DNA of 64,000 nt. Origin: an uncultured Eubacteriales bacterium (GTDB lineage: Bacteria; Bacillota; Clostridia; Oscillospirales; Acutalibacteraceae). The translations under genes and the position numbers were made by a program. Positions 34,788 through 41,833 of this stretch are shown in pieces. Within the stretch, counting starts at the first letter, position 1; each line of letters opens with the position of its first letter. Where the stretch lies: NCBI GenBank assembly GCA_910584745.1, contig CAJUDG010000014.1:56725-120724 (forward strand). The letters run 5' to 3'. The notes under the pieces are model-generated. The model saw nothing but the letters and a program-made list of their open reading frames with translations. It was not told the DNA's origin and made no database searches.

Positions 34788-36254
34788 ATGGCTAAAAATC
34801 CCCTAAAGATAATGGATACCATCCTGCGCGACGCCCACCAGTCTCAGGCGGCCACCCGCATGAAGCTGGAGGACATGGTGCCCGTGCTGCCCTTACTTGA
34901 CAGCATCGGCTACTGGTCCCTGGAGTGCTGGGGCGGCGCCACCTTCGACGTGTGTATGCGCTTCCTCAATGAGGACCCCTGGGAGCGTCTGCGCACTCTT
35001 AAGAAGGGCCTGCCCAACACGAAATTGCAGATGCTCCTTCGCGGCCAGAACCTCTTAGGCTACCGTCACTATGCTGACGACGTGGTGGACGCTTTCGTCA
35101 AGAAGTCCATCGAGAACGGCATAGACGTGGTGCGCATCTTCGACGCGCTGAACGACCCCAGGAACGTCCAGGCGGCCGTCAGCTGCGTGAAGAAGTACGG
35201 CGGCTGGGCCGAGGTCGCCATAAGCTATACAAAGAGCCCGGTGCACAGCGAGGACTACTTTGTGAAGCTTTCTATGGAGCTTGAGAAGATGGGGGCCGAC
35301 TCCATCTGCATCAAGGACATGGCAAACCTGCTGCTGCCCTATGACGCGTATTCGCTCGTTAAGAAGCTGAAGGAAAACGTGGGCGTGCCCATTCACCTGC
35401 ACACCCACAACACCACCGGTACCGGCGACATGACCAACCTCATGGCCGCCCAGGCCGGGGTGGATATAGTCGACTGCGCCCTGTCCCCTCTGGCAAACGG
35501 CACATCCCAGCCCGCCACCGAGGCCATGGTCGCAACGCTCCAGGGCACCAGCCGTGACACGGGGCTTGACATGAACAAGCTCTCAGAGGCCGCGGCACAC
35601 TTCCGGGACGTGGCCGGCAAGCTGGACATCAACCCGAAGGTACTGAAGGTGGACGTGAACACTCTGCTGTACCAGGTGCCCGGCGGTATGCTCTCGAACC
35701 TCATCAGCCAGCTGAAGCAGGCCAACGCCGAGGACAAGTATTACGAGGTGCTTGAGGAGGTTCCGCGTGTCCGCGAGGACTTCGGCTTCCCGCCCCTGGT
35801 GACCCCCACCAGCCAGATAGTCGGCTCTCAGGCGGTGCTGAACGTGCTGTCCGGCGAGCGGTACAAGATGGTCTCCAAGGAGAGTAAGGGGCTCCTCAGA
35901 GGCGAGTACGGCCAGCTGCCCGGCACGGTGAACGAGGAGGTCCGCAAGAAGTGCATAGGCAATGACGAGGTCATTACCTGCCGTCCCGCCGACCTTATCG
36001 AGCCCGAGATGGATAAGCTTCGGGCCGAGTGCAAGGAGAAGGGCCTGGGCCACAGCGAGGAGGACACCCTGAGCTATGCTCTGTTCCCCCAGGTGGCGTC
36101 GAAGTTCTTCGACTGGCGCGACAACCCCCACCCGGCCGAGCCCGCCGCCCCTGCGGCGGCCGCGGCTCCCGCTGCAGCGGCTCCCAAGGCCGCGCCCGCT
36201 GACAATTCCCCCCGCGCTCTTATCGTGGAGGATCTGACCGGCGGCAACTTCTAA
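34788..36254 (+). CDS. oadA: Oxaloacetate/pyruvate carboxyltransferase alpha subunit
   Basis: Carboxyltransferase of 488 residues. The TIM-barrel domain has MDTILRDAHQSQAATR (metal-binding Asp15), Lys176 in ICIKDMAN (carbamylated in the family) and HLHTHNT (His204, His206). The conserved post-barrel domain follows. After about residue 448 there is only an Ala/Pro tail ending in DLTGGNF: the biotin domain of longer OadA proteins is absent and supplied by the separate carrier gene. Substrate is oxaloacetate by motif similarity; pyruvate carboxyltransferase chemistry is shared. Last gene of the operon. Confidence 0.93.
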   Translation: MAKNPLKIMDTILRDAHQSQAATRMKLEDMVPVLPLLDSIGYWSLECWGGATFDVCMRFLNEDPWERLRTLKKGLPNTKLQMLLRGQNLLGYRHYADDVVDAFVKKSIENGIDVVRIFDALNDPRNVQAAVSCVKKYGGWAEVAISYTKSPVHSEDYFVKLSMELEKMGADSICIKDMANLLLPYDAYSLVKKLKENVGVPIHLHTHNTTGTGDMTNLMAAQAGVDIVDCALSPLANGTSQPATEAMVATLQGTSRDTGLDMNKLSEAAAHFRDVAGKLDINPKVLKVDVNTLLYQVPGGMLSNLISQLKQANAEDKYYEVLEEVPRVREDFGFPPLVTPTSQIVGSQAVLNVLSGERYKMVSKESKGLLRGEYGQLPGTVNEEVRKKCIGNDEVITCRPADLIEPEMDKLRAECKEKGLGHSEEDTLSYALFPQVASKFFDWRDNPHPAEPAAPAAAAAPAAAAPKAAPADNSPRALIVEDLTGGNF

Positions 36255-36317
36255 GATTTTTTATTGATTTTATAGACGGAAATCGTCTTATAACTTCTCA
36301 CAAGTCTTTATAGAAAG

Positions 36318-36356
36318 CGGCAGAAACCCTTGATTTTCAAGGCTTTTGCCGTTTTT
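36318..36356 (+). terminator. Rho-independent terminator after oadA
   Basis: Imperfect 15-bp stem (36318-36333 with 36337-36351) and five Ts. It could end the oad operon; it may also be part of the neighbouring mobile sequence, which begins about here. Confidence 0.6.
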
Positions 36357-36450
36357 GCTTATACCATGCCGTATCTCTTTACAAGCCCGCTTTTGGAGCA
36401 AGGGCGGCAAAATAGCGTCAAAAATTTAGGCGCATGAACAGGAGGACGAC

Positions 36451-36855
36451 ATGAAAAACGAGCTTTTAGACAAGGGTATTATACTCCCGTCCGGCGAAAT
36501 CGGCAAGGATAAGATAAACCTTGTAGCCGGGGCAATCACGCAGCCATTCGCAGAAATGGTATGGGTAACGACAGGCGGCGACATGGAAACCATAAACCGC
36601 TTGACAGACATTCTTGTTACCATGAATACCCCCACCGACCGGGGGAAGCTGTTCAAAATCATCAAAATGCTTTATGGGCTTATGGGCTTGCCCTTTTCCG
36701 GGGAAGCCGAGCCTATGGACGCAGACCCCGCCGTTTTGGAATACTTCATTTTTCCCTTTACGGCAGACTTTGGGGAAGTGATACAGGACTGTAGCGCGAC
36801 GAGATTTTTAAGAAATACGGACAGGATAAATGAGAAAAAACAGCCCCGCTCTTAG
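36451..36855 (+). CDS. Conserved protein of unknown function, truncated by a 55-bp insertion
   Basis: A 134-residue reading frame. Residues 1-112 look like a real cytoplasmic protein (GIILPSGEIGKDKINL, TGGDMETINRLTDILVTM) with an AGGAGG ribosome binding site. From residue 113 (CSATRFLR onward) the frame runs into a 55-bp sequence that also ends an unrelated protein at the window's end, so the native C-terminus is lost. The family resembles small cargo proteins of clostridial conjugative elements, but I cannot name it. Confidence 0.6.
   Translation: MKNELLDKGIILPSGEIGKDKINLVAGAITQPFAEMVWVTTGGDMETINRLTDILVTMNTPTDRGKLFKIIKMLYGLMGLPFSGEAEPMDADPAVLEYFIFPFTADFGEVIQDCSATRFLRNTDRINEKKQPRS
36790..36844 (+). 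repeat. 55-bp dispersed repeat, copy 1
   Basis: Matches 63946-64000 in 51 of 55 positions. It begins TGTAGCGCGACGAG and ends in an A-run. In both places it interrupts a coding sequence in the same reading frame. Probably the end of a mobile element; the family is not recognised. Confidence 0.75.
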
Positions 36856-36994
36856 AAGTAAATCCGAGGCCGCTCACTTGCGCCGACCGCCCCCGACGAG
36901 GGGAGCGGCCTGAGCAAGAGGGCGGACTTTTTAAGGCCCCGGGAGGAGCGGCTTTTGCCGCCCCTCCCTTGCCTTTTGCGCTGCTATAGGGTAG
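36856..36994. other. Non-coding boundary with GC hairpins
   Basis: 139 bp with two inverted repeats. One pairs 36941-36952 with 36957-36968 (TTTT loop, one mismatch) and may terminate the minus-strand DGR operon or act from the left. Another pairs AGGCCGCTC near 36868 with GAGCGGCCT near 36903. No gene. Confidence 0.45.
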
Positions 36995-37534
36995 TTACTC
37001 CCCCGGCTCCTCCGAGGGCCCGTCCTGGGGCTCCTGGGGGGCTTCCTGGGGCTCCGGCTCACTGTACTCGGCCCAGCCATAGACGCCGGGCTCCCAGACG
37101 TTGCCGTCTACGTCAGAGACCCACTTCTTCCCGTTGTGGGAGGTCTTCGCGCCCTTTCCGTAGGCGTCCTGCGCTCCGATGGGCCGAACCCACTCCGGGA
37201 ACTCCTCGAGGGGGTTGCCGATGCGCGTCCACATTGAGGGCGTCTCCGAGGGTTTGCGGTTCTGCCCGGCGTCGGTGACGTCGTGGTTGGAGCGGTAGAG
37301 CTGGCCCTCGTCTTGGACGATGTCGCCCTTCTTGCCCCTCCAATGCTCGCTCCACTGGACAAAGAGGTCGGGGTGCTCCGAGATCGTGGTCTCGTCGAAC
37401 TGCTCCTCCTGGGCCATCTTGACGAACATGAGCGCCGCGACCTCCTGGGCCGAGGTGTTGCGTCGGGCCTCCCGCTGGATGTCGGAGACGGCCCGGGGCG
37501 GCGTCAAATACTTAATTCCGTTTTGCTCGCTCAT
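36995..37534 (-). CDS. Tail-like protein with a carbohydrate-binding module
   Basis: A 179-residue protein. The N-terminal half is helical and charged. The C-terminal half repeats aromatic and GxxW motifs of chitin-binding type-3 (CBM5/12) modules: QLYRSNHD, SHNGKKWVSDVDGNVWEPGVYGW. The end is rich in Pro and Glu. Such modules are common in phage tail or baseplate proteins that touch cell-wall glycans. Its ATG overlaps the stop of the DGR target protein by 4 bp, with GGAGGTG upstream, so both are made from one mRNA. Confidence 0.7.
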   Translation of the reverse strand: MSEQNGIKYLTPPRAVSDIQREARRNTSAQEVAALMFVKMAQEEQFDETTISEHPDLFVQWSEHWRGKKGDIVQDEGQLYRSNHDVTDAGQNRKPSETPSMWTRIGNPLEEFPEWVRPIGAQDAYGKGAKTSHNGKKWVSDVDGNVWEPGVYGWAEYSEPEPQEAPQEPQDGPSEEPGE

Positions 37535-39390
37535 TCAAAAGCACCTCCAAAGCCGGAGACGGAGACCTCCCCGTCATACCCCTCATTCTTGACGAGCTTG
37601 AAGCGGACGTTCACGCCCCACTTGTCCGCCGTCTTCGTCGTGTTGGTGAAGTTGAAGACCCGGTTGAGGAAGACCATCGCCGTGATGTCCTCCCACGTTG
37701 GAACCTCGTCGAAGGCGTTGTTGCAAGCCTCCACGAGGACGGTCGCGCCCTCGGTCTTCCATGTGGGCGTGATGAGGATTTTTGAGGCCCTCTCGTCAGT
37801 CTCCTCGGGGGCGGCGAGCTGGAACTCGATGACCTTCTCGTCCTTGGAGAAGTTCCAGACCCTCACACTCGTCGCGAAGTTACCGTCCACGGCCTCGACG
37901 CGGAGCCGATGGGCCCCATTCGCGAGGGTGAGCCACTCGGCCCGGGAGAGTTCGATCGTCTCGGTCTGCCCGAGGGTCGCCTGGTAGCTCCTGATCTGCT
38001 TGTCGTCGATGTACTCGGTGACGACCACGTTGTCGCCCTCGACGTCGGTGACGGTGTACTCCTCGGCAAAGCTGCCAGTCTGGAGCCCGAGGTCGGTGTC
38101 CTGCCCGGAGATACTCGGGGCGGAGTTGGTTCGCTTGAAGGTGAGGCGGCGGTAAGCCGTGCCGCCCTTGCCGTCCGTGACGGTGATCTTGAGGGTGTTG
38201 ACGGAATTGAGGCCCAGCGCGTAGAGCTGCGCCGCCGTGATGGAGATGGTGAGCTTCTCACCCCGGGGGGCGTTGTTGATGGTGCGGAGCTCCGTGTCGT
38301 TGAGCTCCTCTTTCACGGTGAGGGCGTCGCCGTCCGCGTCGTTGACCGTGTACTCATAGGCGAAGGCGAGGTTCTTGTCGCCCAGGTTGGCGTCGACGCC
38401 GGAGATCGTCGGGGCGGAGTTCGTCCGGGTGAACGTCCACGTCCGGGTGGCCGTTCCGCCCTGTCCGTCCGTGACGACGACCTTGACCGTGTGCTTGCCG
38501 AGGCTCAATTCGTCGACTGGAACATATATACTATTTTTCAATTTTCGCGTCGGGGCGAACGACTTCGTCGTTCGCCCATCAATCGACTCCGTCGCCGTCA
38601 AGACGTCGCCGGAGTCGGCGTCGTCGACCGTGTACTCAATCGTGAAGTTGCTGTTCTTATCGCCTAAATCGCGGTTACTGTCAGAGATCAGAGGGTCAGT
38701 GTTCAGAATTTCAAGGACGGGGCGAAAACCGACGAACACGCGCCGAGGCGTCGCATTGCCGTTGCTCCAGTAGCGGGCCGACACCCAGCCGCGAACCGCA
38801 CGATGCGACGAATTTCCAGAATATACCTCTTGACACCAGGAATAGACACCGAACCAGTTCCAAAACTGATTATGAGCCGAGTTTTTGTCGGTGGCGTTGA
38901 AGCTTGAGTCGAGGTCGGAGGAGAGCGGAGCCGGGAGGCCCGTGATGACCTCCTCCCGGGTGATGAACCTGTCCCACTCGTTATTAGTGGGCGTCCCGCC
39001 CGCGTAGGCATCCGAGGTGTTGCGGTAGTTGCTGCCGCCTGTGAGGATGCGGCACTTGTATTTTGCCCCGTCGATGGTGACGGTCTTCCCTGTGATGTAG
39101 CCCTGTTCATTGAGGTCGTTCCATGAGACGGAGACAAGGATGACCCGGTCGCAAATGAGGAGGGTCTTGCTGCCGTCCTTGATCTTGTGCCATTGGAGCT
39201 TGTTCGCGGCGGCGCTGGGCGTGTTGCCGAGGGTATAGTTCGCCATGCTACCAGACATCTGCGGGATGTCGCCTGTCCCCGCTCCGCCGCCCGGGTCAGC
39301 GTCAGGCCGCCACGGCTTGACGGGCCGCTTAAGGATTGTTCCGTTGTTGTAGAACCCGCCGAGCTGCACGGTTCCGAGATATTGCGCCAT
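37531..39390 (-). CDS. Putative DGR target protein: C-type-lectin-like domain plus Ig-like repeats
   Basis: A 619-residue protein. Residues 65-228 form a C-type-lectin/formylglycine-enzyme-like domain (WHKIKDGSKTLLICDRVIL near 67) with an aromatic-rich C-terminal segment, FWNWFGVYSWCQE through ARYW to VGFRPVLEI, the usual form of the variable region in diversity-generating retroelement targets. Three similar Ig/cadherin-like repeats follow (about 232-325, 326-422, 423-515), each with NSAP, EYTV.D and TVTDG motifs, and a 100-residue C-terminal domain. No signal peptide, so it is more like a phage tail fibre than a secreted host protein. It starts with AAGGAG upstream and overlaps the reverse transcriptase gene by 62 bp. 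Confidence 0.75.
   Translation of the reverse strand: MAQYLGTVQLGGFYNNGTILKRPVKPWRPDADPGGGAGTGDIPQMSGSMANYTLGNTPSAAANKLQWHKIKDGSKTLLICDRVILVSVSWNDLNEQGYITGKTVTIDGAKYKCRILTGGSNYRNTSDAYAGGTPTNNEWDRFITREEVITGLPAPLSSDLDSSFNATDKNSAHNQFWNWFGVYSWCQEVYSGNSSHRAVRGWVSARYWSNGNATPRRVFVGFRPVLEILNTDPLISDSNRDLGDKNSNFTIEYTVDDADSGDVLTATESIDGRTTKSFAPTRKLKNSIYVPVDELSLGKHTVKVVVTDGQGGTATRTWTFTRTNSAPTISGVDANLGDKNLAFAYEYTVNDADGDALTVKEELNDTELRTINNAPRGEKLTISITAAQLYALGLNSVNTLKITVTDGKGGTAYRRLTFKRTNSAPSISGQDTDLGLQTGSFAEEYTVTDVEGDNVVVTEYIDDKQIRSYQATLGQTETIELSRAEWLTLANGAHRLRVEAVDGNFATSVRVWNFSKDEKVIEFQLAAPEETDERASKILITPTWKTEGATVLVEACNNAFDEVPTWEDITAMVFLNRVFNFTNTTKTADKWGVNVRFKLVKNEGYDGEVSVSGFGGAFE
38553..38577. repeat. Perfect 11-bp hairpin inside the target gene
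   Basis: Arms 38553-38563 and 38567-38577, loop GAA on the coding strand (a stable C-GAA-G triloop). It encodes residues near 271-280 and is followed on the coding strand by an A-rich stretch. DGR target genes often carry a hairpin downstream of the variable region; here it lies about 130 bp beyond it. Confidence 0.5.
38707..38862 (-). other. Putative DGR variable region
   Basis: Codes residues 177-228 of the target protein, the last strands of the lectin-like fold, rich in Trp, Tyr, Asn, Ser and Arg and ending in GFRPVLEI. In known DGRs the variable region occupies this place and its 3' end is invariant. The assignment rests on position and protein pattern only, because no template repeat was found. 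Confidence 0.5.
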
Positions 39391-40666
39391 AAGGGAGCAC
39401 TCCTTCCACTTGAATGAAGCGGTAGGGCGCGAAAATCTTCTTCGCGAGGTTGTAGGCGCTCGCCCAGCGGGCGAAGCCGAGCCAGGAGTTCACTTCTTGC
39501 TGTATCTCCTTGCGCGTCTTCTTGCCCTCCCGGAGCTTCGCGATCATGGCCTTTACCCTCCGCTTCTCCTTCCGCTTGGATGTGGTGCGGAGCTCGAGAT
39601 GGGTCGCCTTGATCTTGTAGCCGTAGGCGTTCACGCCCTGCCGCGTATAGAATATTTTGGTCTTGCTGTTGAGGTCGAGATGCAGTTTGTCCTTGACGAA
39701 CTGCTTGATCTTAGCAAGCCACTCCCTCGCGGTCTCTTTGCTCGGCGCAATAATGATGATGTCGTCCATGTACCGGGTATAGAGCTTCGCTCCGAGGAAG
39801 CGGATGCAGAACTGATCGACTTCATTGAGGACGATGTTCGCGAAGTCCTGGGAGCTGACATTCCCCAGGGGGATGCCCGTCTCTCCTTCTGGGCTTGAGT
39901 CGATCACTTTGCAAAGAAGCCGATAAAAGCGGAGGAGGTCTTCATAGAGCTCCGGGCGCTTCTTCTTGAGCTTCTTGAACCGCTTCGCGAGGAGCTGTTT
40001 CAGCACTTGGCGGTCGATTGAATAGAAATACTTCTTGACGTCGAGCTTGATGACGGCGGCGTCCTCGCCCCACTTCATCCGGGCGACCCTCATGTCATGC
40101 TGCACGTTGAACGCGGCCCGGATGGGCCCCTTCCCGTACTGACACGCAAAAGAGCGGTCGACGAACACGGGCCGGTAAATGCTTTGCAGCTCCTCATGAA
40201 TGGTGAGCTGTACGATCTTGTCCCGGAGCTGCGGGATGTGGAGGCTCCGCGTCTTCGGCTCCGTGATCGTCTTGTGCCGATATTTCCCCGGCCTGTATTC
40301 CTTTTGACGCTGGGCGGGGTCGGGTCTCGGCCCGATGGCCTTGAGCGCCCGCCATAGCTCGACGTTGTTGAGCTCGGAGAGGAGGTCATAAGTGACCGCC
40401 TCCCGGGTGTATTTGCGCTTACCACGAAGGGCTTGCTTGTAGCCCTCCTCTATCCGCTCCCACCCAACGGCCTCCTCATACTTTGCCGGAGGCGGCGGAG
40501 GCGGGATATGTACCCGGAGCTCGTCGGCTATGGTCTGCTTGTGTATCTTCTGGCGGAGCATGACCTCGAGGCGGAGCCGCTTTTTATACGTCAAGTGCTC
40601 GTACTTTTTCTCTTTCTGCTTTTTCTCCGCCTTTGCCTTTTTGGTCGTGCTCTTTCTCCGCGCCAT
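39329..40666 (-). CDS. DGR-type reverse transcriptase
   Basis: RNA-directed DNA polymerase of 445 residues. Motif A is KLDVKKYFYSID (Asp209), motif B GIPLGNVSSQDFAN (264-277; the GN-SQ form typical of DGR rather than group II intron enzymes), motif C YMDD (299-302). The N-terminus is very basic with a run of six prolines (55-60). There is no maturase, endonuclease or integrase domain, so it is not a mobile intron. It lies directly upstream of, and overlaps by 62 bp, the lectin-like protein, the usual DGR pairing. GGGGAGGG precedes the ATG. A terminator separates it from hicB. Confidence 0.85.
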   Translation of the reverse strand: MARRKSTTKKAKAEKKQKEKKYEHLTYKKRLRLEVMLRQKIHKQTIADELRVHIPPPPPPAKYEEAVGWERIEEGYKQALRGKRKYTREAVTYDLLSELNNVELWRALKAIGPRPDPAQRQKEYRPGKYRHKTITEPKTRSLHIPQLRDKIVQLTIHEELQSIYRPVFVDRSFACQYGKGPIRAAFNVQHDMRVARMKWGEDAAVIKLDVKKYFYSIDRQVLKQLLAKRFKKLKKKRPELYEDLLRFYRLLCKVIDSSPEGETGIPLGNVSSQDFANIVLNEVDQFCIRFLGAKLYTRYMDDIIIIAPSKETAREWLAKIKQFVKDKLHLDLNSKTKIFYTRQGVNAYGYKIKATHLELRTTSKRKEKRRVKAMIAKLREGKKTRKEIQQEVNSWLGFARWASAYNLAKKIFAPYRFIQVEGVLPYGAISRNRAARRVLQQRNNP

Positions 40667-40690
40667 TGTCCGGCCCTCCCCCTAAAAATC

Positions 40691-40717
40691 GAAAAGGGGG
40701 ACGGCCTCCCGTCCCCC
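40691..40717 (-). terminator. Rho-independent terminator between hicB and the reverse transcriptase
   Basis: On the minus strand, a perfect 9-bp stem (40717-40709 with 40704-40696), 4-nt loop, then TTTTC and TTTTT. It falls in the 59-bp gap after hicB, so most transcripts from the hic promoter should end before the reverse transcriptase. Confidence 0.75.
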
Positions 40718-40725
40718 TTGCCCTT

Positions 40726-41124
40726 TTATCGTTCCGCTATTTTGAGCTCTTGTTTCAGCGCCCGCGCTAATACCGCCGATACGTTTATTTCGGCCTCTTT
40801 CGCCGCCGAGTCTAACCACGACGGCAAGGAAACATTTCTCCTAACTGTCCTCATGTCGTGCTTTCTCCGATACTCTGTAAAGTCCACATCGACGAGAGTA
40901 ATAACGTCGCTTTCGTCCTCCCCGTGTACGGACTCCAAAGAGGACGGAGCCGGGATATTTTCCTTGTCGTCCTCCATATCAATACCCATTAGGCCGATAG
41001 CGTCCCGCGCCATTTCCATAGCGTCTGCGTAATCCTCGCCTTGGGTGTTGATATTAAAGTCCGGGATATACACGACGATACGCTCCGCTCCCTTGCTCAT
41101 AACGATAGGATAAGCCGCTTTCAT
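40726..41124 (-). CDS. hicB: HicB-family antitoxin
   Basis: Antitoxin of 132 residues. The N-terminal half has the partial RNase H fold of HicB (IVVYIPDFNINTQGEDYADAMEMARDAIGL), and the C-terminal 45 residues form a ribbon-helix-helix DNA-binding motif (TVRRNVSLPSWLDSAAKEA). It should neutralise HicA and repress the operon by binding the palindromes at 41368-41432. GAGGAGG is upstream of the ATG; hicA lies 46 bp upstream in the same operon. Confidence 0.9.
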   Translation of the reverse strand: MKAAYPIVMSKGAERIVVYIPDFNINTQGEDYADAMEMARDAIGLMGIDMEDDKENIPAPSSLESVHGEDESDVITLVDVDFTEYRRKHDMRTVRRNVSLPSWLDSAAKEAEINVSAVLARALKQELKIAER

Positions 41125-41170
41125 AATGAGACCTCCTCGCAGTTTATATTATAGGCATAGGCGGGGGAGC

Positions 41171-41344
41171 CTATTTCAGCCCCCGCCGCTTTATGATTGC
41201 CTTTGCTAAATCCTCGTCTATCTCTCTGTGTCTCGGTACGCTTTCCCTTTCGCCTCCCTTTGTGTAAATATCGTGGTTTGAGCCGTGCCGCTTGAACTTC
41301 CAGCCGTTTTTTTCTAAAAGCTCTATGAAATCTTTTGTTTTCAT
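41171..41344 (-). CDS. hicA: HicA-family mRNA interferase toxin
   Basis: A 57-residue double-stranded-RNA-binding-like protein that cleaves mRNA. It has the HicA signatures: MKTKDFIELLEKNGW, then FKRHGSNHDIYTKGG with the catalytic His of RHGSNH, and VPRHREIDEDLAKAI. Length is typical. AAGGAGGG precedes the ATG. It is short and lies in a frame overlapped by a longer meaningless frame, so it is easily missed by automatic gene calling. Confidence 0.93.
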   Translation of the reverse strand: MKTKDFIELLEKNGWKFKRHGSNHDIYTKGGERESVPRHREIDEDLAKAIIKRRGLK

Positions 41345-41367
41345 GCCCGACCCTCCTTACATTCTTT

Positions 41368-41432
41368 ATTATACACATTTTTTGTGTATTTGTCAAGTGT
41401 TCCCTCGAAAATATTTACACATTTTTTGTGTA
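41368..41432 (-). promoter_or_regulatory. hicA promoter with two palindromic operators
   Basis: On the minus strand TTGACA (41396-41391), exactly 17 bp, TATAAT (41373-41368). A 7-bp inverted repeat ATACACA-N5-TGTGTAT (41371-41389) fills the spacer. A second copy (41416-41432) lies 44 bp upstream, about four helical turns. Both fit cooperative repression by the HicB ribbon-helix-helix domain. Confidence 0.75.
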
Positions 41433-41435
41433 TGA

Positions 41436-41471
41436 AATAAGGCCCGGCGGGAACTCCCGTCGGGCCTTATT
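41436..41471. terminator. Terminator after the XRE regulator
   Basis: Nearly perfect 16-bp stem (41436-41451 with 41456-41471) that overlaps the regulator's stop codon. On the minus strand it is followed by TTATTTC. Confidence 0.75.
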
Positions 41472-41713
41472 CATTCTTTGCCTGTGAGCCAATCCATAGA
41501 TACGCCTAAAACCTCGGCGAACGTCATTAGCTCGTAGTCGGTGATAAACCTGTCCCCGGTCTCTATCTTGCTGATAGCCTCCCGCTCGATAGTAACCCCT
41601 CGCACCTGCATACGGGCGGATAGGTCGGCTTGCGATATTCGTAGCGTCGTGCGCCGCTGGTGGATACGCTCCCCGGCGACGTTCTTTAGACCGTTATAGT
41701 CGTAAATCTTCAA
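41471..41713 (-). CDS. XRE-family transcriptional regulator
   Basis: An 80-residue helix-turn-helix protein (Cro/C1 type): RRTTLRISQADLSARM is the HTH, REAISKIETGDRF the recognition region and LGVSMDWLTGKE the C-terminal end. It starts with TTG after GGGAGGG. It is transcribed away from the membrane-protein gene at 41834, with TGTAA-N7-TTACA between them, so it may control that promoter and its own. Confidence 0.85.
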   Translation of the reverse strand: MKIYDYNGLKNVAGERIHQRRTTLRISQADLSARMQVRGVTIEREAISKIETGDRFITDYELMTFAEVLGVSMDWLTGKE

Positions 41714-41741
41714 AAATTTGCCCTCCCTGTGTTGTGGCCCC

Positions 41742-41787
41742 TTGACTGTATCATAAATATCGTGTATTCTTGTAATAAAGATTTACA
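41742..41787 (+). promoter_or_regulatory. Promoter and operator-like palindrome
   Basis: TTGACT (41742-41747), 17-bp spacer, TATTCT (41765-41770) on the plus strand. A TGTAA-N7-TTACA inverted repeat (41771-41787) covers the start of transcription. TTGTAATAAA recurs near 41810. Likely a binding site of the divergent XRE regulator. Confidence 0.45.
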
Positions 41788-41833
41788 AACCGTATTTCTT
41801 CCGCACATTTTGTAATAAAAGGAGGCTTTACCA

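Noticed and set aside
36790..36844. Group II intron 5' end at the 55-bp repeat
   Set aside because: The expected GTGYG start and downstream intron domains are not visible, and no intron-encoded protein follows at 36.8 kb.
39361..39510. End of the reverse transcriptase gene as a DGR template repeat
   Set aside because: The encoded peptides look vaguely alike (SWLGFARWASAYN versus GWVSARYWSNGN), but the nucleotides differ at far more than adenine positions. The peptide is the usual C-terminal motif of such enzymes.
41121..41396. Minus-strand frame of 91 codons over the toxin region
   Set aside because: It has no family resemblance and lies out of frame with the clear 57-residue HicA at 41171-41344, which has its own ribosome binding site and conserved motifs.
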